Source of the DNA: JBFHRE01 sp041746105
Lineage (GTDB): Bacteria; Actinomycetota; Acidimicrobiia; Spongiisociales; ZC4RG35
DNA: 64,000 nt
Reading direction: 5' to 3'
Assembly (NCBI GenBank): GCA_041746105.1
Contig: JBGTHP010000010.1
Span: 11,641 to 75,640 of the forward strand
The position numbers and the translations under genes are program-made. Within the stretch, counting starts at the first letter, position 1, and each line of letters begins with the position of its first letter. The notes below the pieces were generated by a model. That model saw only the letters and a program-made list of their open reading frames with translations. It did no database searches and was not told where the DNA came from. Shown piece after piece: positions 59,623-64,000 of this stretch.

Positions 59623-60321
59623 TTGAAGCGCATCGTCCTTTGGATTCTCGGTGTCGGAGTCCTTGGCTCGCTCGGAGTCGTCATCTGGTTCTTCGCCACC
59701 ACCGGAATCGATGAGTCGACGGCGCAGGTGACGGCGCCCACCCTGGCTCCCACCGAAACGACGGAGGGATCGTCGGGCTCCACGGAGGGCCAGATCGTCG
59801 ACTTGACGATCGCCGAGGGGAGCACGGTTCGTTTCGAACTCGATGAGGTGTTGCGGGGTGAACCCAAACACGTGGTTGCCACCAACACCGAGGTTGCTGG
59901 ACTCCTCCGTCTTGATCTGGCCGATCTTGGGCAGTCCGAGATCGGCGACATCGTGGTCGGTGCACAGACCTTCACCTCCGACTCTTCAAACCGCGACCGG
60001 GCAATCCGGGGCCCGATCCTCGCAGCCTCCACCTTCCCCGAGATCCGTTTTGTCCCGGTTTCGGTGGATGGTTTGACCGGACAGGCGGAGGTGGGCCAGG
60101 AGTTCGCCTTCACGGTGACTGGCGACCTCACGATCCGCGAGACGACCATGACTGTGACGTTTGACGTCACGGCGACCCTGGTCGCGGCGGACCGAGTCGA
60201 GGGAACGGCTTCTGCTCAGGTCTTGCGCTCCGACTTTGGCCTCCAGATCCCATCCGTCGAATCCGTCGCCGACGTCACCGATGAAGTCATGATCTTCATC
60301 GACTTCAGCTTCGTTCCTTAG
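59623..60321 (+). CDS. YceI-family protein, membrane-anchored
   Basis: A 232-residue protein: N-terminal anchor (RIVLWILGVGVLGSLGVVIWFF), a Thr/Glu/Ser linker, and a YceI domain (SEIGDIVVGAQTFTSDSSNRDRAIRG and TVTGDLTIRETTMTVTFDV). YceI proteins are lipocalin-like and bind isoprenoid-type lipids. The start is TTG 59623, five bases after GGGAG. The last codons and stop, GTT CCT TAG, are the first bases of repeat copy 2, as in the YVTN gene at 12025-13221. Confidence 0.85.
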   Translation: MKRIVLWILGVGVLGSLGVVIWFFATTGIDESTAQVTAPTLAPTETTEGSSGSTEGQIVDLTIAEGSTVRFELDEVLRGEPKHVVATNTEVAGLLRLDLADLGQSEIGDIVVGAQTFTSDSSNRDRAIRGPILAASTFPEIRFVPVSVDGLTGQAEVGQEFAFTVTGDLTIRETTMTVTFDVTATLVAADRVEGTASAQVLRSDFGLQIPSVESVADVTDEVMIFIDFSFVP

Positions 60322-60561
60322 GCTCTAGACCCCGTATTCGGATAAAATCGCCGAAAGTTCGGGGGGCAACGGCACTTTGCGATGCGGTTGGGCGTCGAAC
60401 TGTCTTGTGCCACCGAGGGGACCCGCCGCTCACCGTCGGACCTCGTTTCGACCGGCCGTCGCTCCGATCGGCCGACATGCCGGGCCCGGCCACCAACCGG
60501 GACCTGCTGGCTCGAACTTTCGGCGATTCACCCCGGATTCGGGGCGCACGACCTAAGGAAC
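60313..60561. repeat. 249-bp palindromic repeat element, copy 2
   Basis: It begins with GTTCCTTAGG (60313-60322) and ends with CCTAAGGAAC (60552-60561), like copy 1, and is one base longer. The ~50-bp arms share GTTCCTTAGG, a CCCCG...CGG block and AATCGCCGAAAGTTCG with each other and with copy 1. The centre differs from copy 1 more than the arms do. It lies between yceI and dnaG, both on the plus strand, and ends 20 bp before the proposed -35 box of dnaG. No open frame is inside. Confidence 0.85.
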
Positions 60562-60580
60562 GGCCACCCGCCCACCGCCG

Positions 60581-60609
60581 GACACAGGAGGATCGCTGGG
60601 CCGTACACT
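60581..60609 (+). promoter_or_regulatory. promoter of dnaG
   Basis: GACACA (60581-60586) and TACACT (60604-60609) are 17 bases apart; ATG 60621 follows 11 bases later. It lies just outside the palindromic repeat. Confidence 0.45.
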
Positions 60610-60620
60610 CGGCTTCCAAG

Positions 60621-62348
60621 ATGGCATTCAGCGAAGAGGACAGGGACAAGGTCCGCCAGGCGACCAACATCTCGGAACTGATCGGGGCAATCACCACCGT
60701 CAAGAGGTCCGGTCGAAACGTGATGGCGGTCTGCCCGTTTCACCAGGAGAAGACCGCGTCGATGTCCGTTGACGTCGCTCGCGGGCTCTACTACTGCCAT
60801 GGATGCCACGCCAAAGGCGACATCTTCACCTTTGTCCAGGAAACTCAGGGCCTCTCTTTTCCCGAAGCCCTAGAGGCTCTCGCCCGCCAGGCCGGTATTG
60901 CCTTGACCGAAGATCCCAAGGCCGCCCAGCAGCGCGGTATTCGTCAACGGTTGGTCGATGGGACCAGAGCCGCCGTCGACTTCTACCACCGCACCCTCAT
61001 GAAGTCGCCCGAGGCCGGAAATGCTCGCGCTTATCTTCGGGGCAGGGGATATGGAGCCGACATCGTCTCCGAATATCGATTGGGTTATGCCCCACCCGCC
61101 GGGGACTTGTTGGTCAAGGAGCTTCGGTCCCAGGGCATCGATTTCAAGACCATGATCGATGCGGGTTTGGCCCGACGAGCCCAAGGCGGCGCCCACGACT
61201 ACTTCCGTGACCGGTTGCTGTTTCCCACGAACGACGTTCGGGGTGATCCGGTCGGATTTGGTGGTCGCATCCTGGGTGAAGGTCAGCCCAAATATCTGAA
61301 CACGCCAGAGACACCGATCTACAAGAAGTCTCATCTGCTCTACGGCCTCGACCGGGCCCGCCGCGAGATCCAGAAATCGGGATACGCGGTCGTGGTTGAG
61401 GGTTACACCGATGTCATAGCGCTTCAACGCCATGGTGTACCAGAGGCGGTCGCCACCAACGGCACCGCCCTTGGCAACGACCATTTTGACCAGCTACGGC
61501 GTTTCAGCGACCGAATCGTGCTGGCTTTCGACGCCGACGCCGCCGGCAGCCGGGCGGCGCTCCGAGGTGACGAGTTGGAGGTGGCGGTCAACCTCGACCT
61601 CGATCTGAGGGTGGCGGAGTTGCCGGCGGGTGTAGACCCCGCAGAAATGGTCCAGACGGGGCGGACCGAGGAGTTGTTGATCGCGGTCGAGCGGGCACGC
61701 CCTCTTCTCCAGTTTCGGATCGAGCGTGAACTGGGGGAATACGACCTTTCCGAACCTGAGAGCCGGGCCCGTGCTCTGCGCGCCCTCGCCCCGCGACTTG
61801 CGAGAGTCGCCGACGATTTGGCCCGGACCGAGTATGCACGGTTCTTGGCCGAACGGATGGGGATCGATCTCGGCACCGTCGAGCAGGCGGTCGGCCGCCC
61901 TACCCGGCGTCGCGGCACTTCTGGTCCAACCCGTCCCAAGGCCCGCGTCGGCTCGGGGAGGGAGCGGGCGGAGCGCGAACTATTGATGGCGGTTCTCGCC
62001 GACGGCGGATCTGCCCGGGTAGCCGGCGTGGGTTCGAGTCTGTTTGCTTCCGAACCTCTGCGCGACGCCTTCGATCGGATCAGTGGACTTCTCGACGACT
62101 CGGCGGTTGGTCAGGCAGTCCCACTTCTCACCGCCGAAGATGACACAGCCGGACTTCTTCACGAGCTGGTGGCCGACGACCGCAAGCTGGCGCCGATCCC
62201 CGAACTGATCGATCGGATCCACCAGTTGGAGGTGGAAGACCAGATCGATCGGATCGAAAAAGAGCTGGCCGAGATGAATTCGTCCGATGATGGTTATTCC
62301 CAAAGGCTCCAGGAGCTGACACACTTACAGCGCCAGCGGAAGAAGTGA
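60621..62348 (+). CDS. dnaG: DNA primase
   Basis: A 575-residue primase: CHC2 zinc finger (CPFH, then CHGC, about 40-60), catalytic Toprim domain with VVVEGYTDVIALQRHG (about 260) and VLAFDADAAGSRAAL (about 305), and a C-terminal DnaB-binding part. It makes RNA primers. ATG 60621 is chosen for the family N-terminus and the promoter; the frame open to 60405 lies in the repeat. The principal sigma gene follows after four bases, the classic macromolecular synthesis operon pairing. Confidence 0.95.
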   Translation: MAFSEEDRDKVRQATNISELIGAITTVKRSGRNVMAVCPFHQEKTASMSVDVARGLYYCHGCHAKGDIFTFVQETQGLSFPEALEALARQAGIALTEDPKAAQQRGIRQRLVDGTRAAVDFYHRTLMKSPEAGNARAYLRGRGYGADIVSEYRLGYAPPAGDLLVKELRSQGIDFKTMIDAGLARRAQGGAHDYFRDRLLFPTNDVRGDPVGFGGRILGEGQPKYLNTPETPIYKKSHLLYGLDRARREIQKSGYAVVVEGYTDVIALQRHGVPEAVATNGTALGNDHFDQLRRFSDRIVLAFDADAAGSRAALRGDELEVAVNLDLDLRVAELPAGVDPAEMVQTGRTEELLIAVERARPLLQFRIERELGEYDLSEPESRARALRALAPRLARVADDLARTEYARFLAERMGIDLGTVEQAVGRPTRRRGTSGPTRPKARVGSGRERAERELLMAVLADGGSARVAGVGSSLFASEPLRDAFDRISGLLDDSAVGQAVPLLTAEDDTAGLLHELVADDRKLAPIPELIDRIHQLEVEDQIDRIEKELAEMNSSDDGYSQRLQELTHLQRQRKK

Positions 62349-62352
62349 TTCG

Positions 62353-63483
62353 ATGAGCGGGGACGTGAACGTGGAAAATGTGGTTGCCGAGCTGATCAAA
62401 CGCGGCGCCCAACGCGGTTTTCTCACCGTTCATGAGGTCCAGCAGGACCTGGTCGATATCGATGCCTCGATCGACGAACTCGAGAAGGTTTTTGAGATTC
62501 TTCGCGCCAAGGACATACGGATTGAGGAAGATCTCGAAGAGCCGCTCGACGACCTGATCGACGACGAGTCGATCGGCGTGTCCGATCCGGTCAAGATGTA
62601 TCTCCAGGAGATAGGTCGCTACAAGCTGCTGTCCGCCCAACAGGAGGTCGAGTTGGCGATGCAGCTCGAAGCGGGACGCAAGGCCAAGGAGCGGTTGGGT
62701 GCCGCCATGACAGAAGAAGACCGGCTGCTGTTGGAGGCCACGATCCACAAAGGCGAGCTGGGTCACCGGCGCCTGGTGGAAGCCAATCTTCGCCTGGTGG
62801 TGTCCGTGGCCCGCACCCATGTCGGCCGAGGTCTGGCGATGCTCGACCTGATCCAAGAAGGCAACATGGGTCTGATGCGAGCAGTCGAGAAGTTCGACTA
62901 CCGGCGCGGATTCAAATTCTCCACCTATGCGACGTGGTGGATCCGTCAGGCGATCAATCGCGCCATCGCCGATCAGTCGCGGACGATCAGGGTGCCGGTT
63001 CACATCATGGATCTGATCAACAAGCTGGTCCGGGCCCGGCGAGACCTGACCCAGACTCTCGGTCGTGATCCGACCGTCGACGAAATCGCGGCCGATCTCG
63101 ACTTGGAGCCCGATCGGGTCGAGGAACTCATCCAGATCGCTCAGAACCCGGTTTCGTTGGAGTCCCCTGTGGGTGAGGAAGACGACTCAACCCTGGGCGA
63201 CTTCGTCGAAGACGAGGGAGCGGACATCCCGGTCGAGGAAGCCACCAGAGTGCTACTACAAGGTCATCTGTCCAATGCCCTGGAAGGTCTGTCCGATCGC
63301 GAACGCCAAGTGCTGGTGATGCGTTTTGGCCTCCAGGACGGTCGCGTCCGCACGCTCGAGGAGGTTGGCGACCATTTCAACGTCACCCGCGAACGGGTTC
63401 GTCAGCTCGAGATGAAAGCACTGGCCAAACTCCGCCACCCCCAAAACTCCCGCCGGCTCGAGGGTTTCCTCGAGGAGGGTTGA
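62353..63483 (+). CDS. rpoD: principal RNA polymerase sigma factor (RpoD/SigA type)
   Basis: A 376-residue group 1 sigma-70: region 1.2 (DPVKMYLQEIGRYKLLS), region 2 (EANLRLVVSVARTHVGRG, DLIQEGNMGLMRAVEKFDY, FSTYATWWIRQAINRAIADQ split by family), region 3 and region 4 (LSDRERQVLVMRFGL and VTRERVRQLEMKALAKLRHP). The N-terminal acidic part is short compared with other actinobacterial SigA. It directs housekeeping transcription. It starts four bases after dnaG. Confidence 0.95.
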   Translation: MSGDVNVENVVAELIKRGAQRGFLTVHEVQQDLVDIDASIDELEKVFEILRAKDIRIEEDLEEPLDDLIDDESIGVSDPVKMYLQEIGRYKLLSAQQEVELAMQLEAGRKAKERLGAAMTEEDRLLLEATIHKGELGHRRLVEANLRLVVSVARTHVGRGLAMLDLIQEGNMGLMRAVEKFDYRRGFKFSTYATWWIRQAINRAIADQSRTIRVPVHIMDLINKLVRARRDLTQTLGRDPTVDEIAADLDLEPDRVEELIQIAQNPVSLESPVGEEDDSTLGDFVEDEGADIPVEEATRVLLQGHLSNALEGLSDRERQVLVMRFGLQDGRVRTLEEVGDHFNVTRERVRQLEMKALAKLRHPQNSRRLEGFLEEG

Positions 63484-63533
63484 TCCCAACCCTGGGTTCA
63501 CAACCACGCGCTGTGTGGTCTCCAGCCCTGGTT

Positions 63534-63779
63534 TCAGGTGCCAGTAGGTCGGTTCGCCATCTTTCGGATCCCCTTCGACCCTTCCTCGAAGCCGCGGGCC
63601 ACGGTGTTGCGAGCGACGTCGACCAGGGCTGTTGCCTGGTCATTGATCTGTGAAACCGCCGGATGCTGGCGCGCCCGAGCGGCCGCACGCTTGATCTGTT
63701 CATATCGCTCACGTCCGGCTCTCGCTCCGAGCACGTACCCGATCACACCGCCGACGAAAACACCCAATCTGAATCTCAT
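63534..63779 (-). CDS. small YtxH-like membrane protein
   Basis: An 81-residue protein: one N-terminal helix (LGVFVGGVIGYVLGARAGRERYE, glycine-rich as in YtxH proteins) followed by an amphipathic helix and a basic C-terminus. The function is unknown; such proteins are often stress linked. CAGAAT lies six bases before ATG 63779, leaderless like many genes here. It is convergent with rpoD. Confidence 0.68.
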   Translation of the reverse strand: MRFRLGVFVGGVIGYVLGARAGRERYEQIKRAAARARQHPAVSQINDQATALVDVARNTVARGFEEGSKGIRKMANRPTGT

Positions 63780-63862
63780 ATCCTGATTCTGGCAGCTTGC
63801 CCCCGGCTAGGCATCGGAGAGGCCGATCATTACACTCGCCGCTTGCGTCACTCGACGCGCCT

Positions 63863-63935
63863 TCCGGGGTAGCTCAATTGGCAGAGCGGCGGACTGTTAA
63901 TCCGTAGGTTGAGAGTTCAAGTCTCTCCCCCGGAG
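63863..63935 (+). tRNA. tRNA-Asn (anticodon GTT)
   Basis: A 73-nt cloverleaf: acceptor TCCGGGG (63863-63869) pairs with CCCCGGA (63928-63934), D stem GCTC/GAGC, anticodon stem GCGGA/TCCGT around loop CTGTTAA with anticodon GTT, T stem GAGAG/CTCTC with loop TTCAAGT, and discriminator G. The 3' CCA is not encoded. A TACACT box at 63831-63836 may be its promoter. Confidence 0.97.
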
Positions 63936-64000
63936 CCCTAAAAAGGCCAGGTCAGCTGGGGTTTTCGCTTCTCTGCGGTAGGTCGATGATGTCGCCTAGG

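Noticed and set aside
63941..63965. Terminator after tRNA-Asn
   Set aside because: AAAA...TTTT flank a CCAG/CTGG stem, but two G-G mismatches interrupt it, so it is too weak to annotate.

Overview
The window is a GC-rich (roughly 60-65%) actinobacterial chromosome segment. The actinobacterial signs are a Streptomyces-type conservon (histidine kinase, roadblock, DUF742, GTPase), a BldD-like regulator, DivIVA-like coiled coils, and many start codons sitting 5-9 bases after a TANNNT box with no ribosome binding site (leaderless transcripts). I suspect an Acidimicrobiia-like lineage, but that is an inference from gene content and I see no marker that settles it. No prophage, insertion sequence with a transposase, or CRISPR array is visible.

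Layout. 1-6 kb: an edge fragment, a SnoaL-like protein, and a reverse-strand conservon ending in a DivIVA-like protein. 6-13.5 kb: an operon of ECF sigma factor, zinc-finger anti-sigma factor and M15 carboxypeptidase; two beta-propeller proteins around a phosphotransferase; then a 248-bp palindromic repeat. 13.5-18.4 kb: 3-hydroxyacyl-CoA dehydrogenase with an ABC exporter, a stop-separated small gene pair, an FMN reductase and a second M15 peptidase. 18.4-22.7 kb: the operon paaABCDE-tetR behind a PaaR-type operator. 22.7-25.2 kb: an uncharacterised reverse-strand set of five genes in which a MauD-like thioredoxin, membrane proteins and a Tat-type exported protein with eight cysteines occur together. 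25.5-33 kb: leuS, ppk2, a coiled-coil protein, comEA, a frameshifted comEC and a methyltransferase. 33-38 kb: an FtsX-type permease with two ABC ATPases and a degenerate GGDEF protein.

39-64 kb is a conserved housekeeping block: holA, rpsT, lepA, hemW, hrcA, dnaJ, rsmE, bldD-like, phoH, a 7TM HD phosphodiesterase, ybeY, corC-like, era, phhB, recO, uppS, a second ECF sigma locus, glyS, yceI, dnaG, the principal sigma factor and tRNA-Asn. Many genes overlap by 1-11 bases, so translation is heavily coupled.

The most interesting items are a family of ~250-bp inverted repeats (two full copies, one half copy) whose first bases supply the stop codon of the preceding gene; the Cys-rich exported protein cluster; a one-base T-tract frameshift in comEC; an EF-hand-like/SdrD-like insert in the outer domain of the HD phosphodiesterase; and two operators placed over leaderless promoters (paaA and a ribbon-helix-helix gene).
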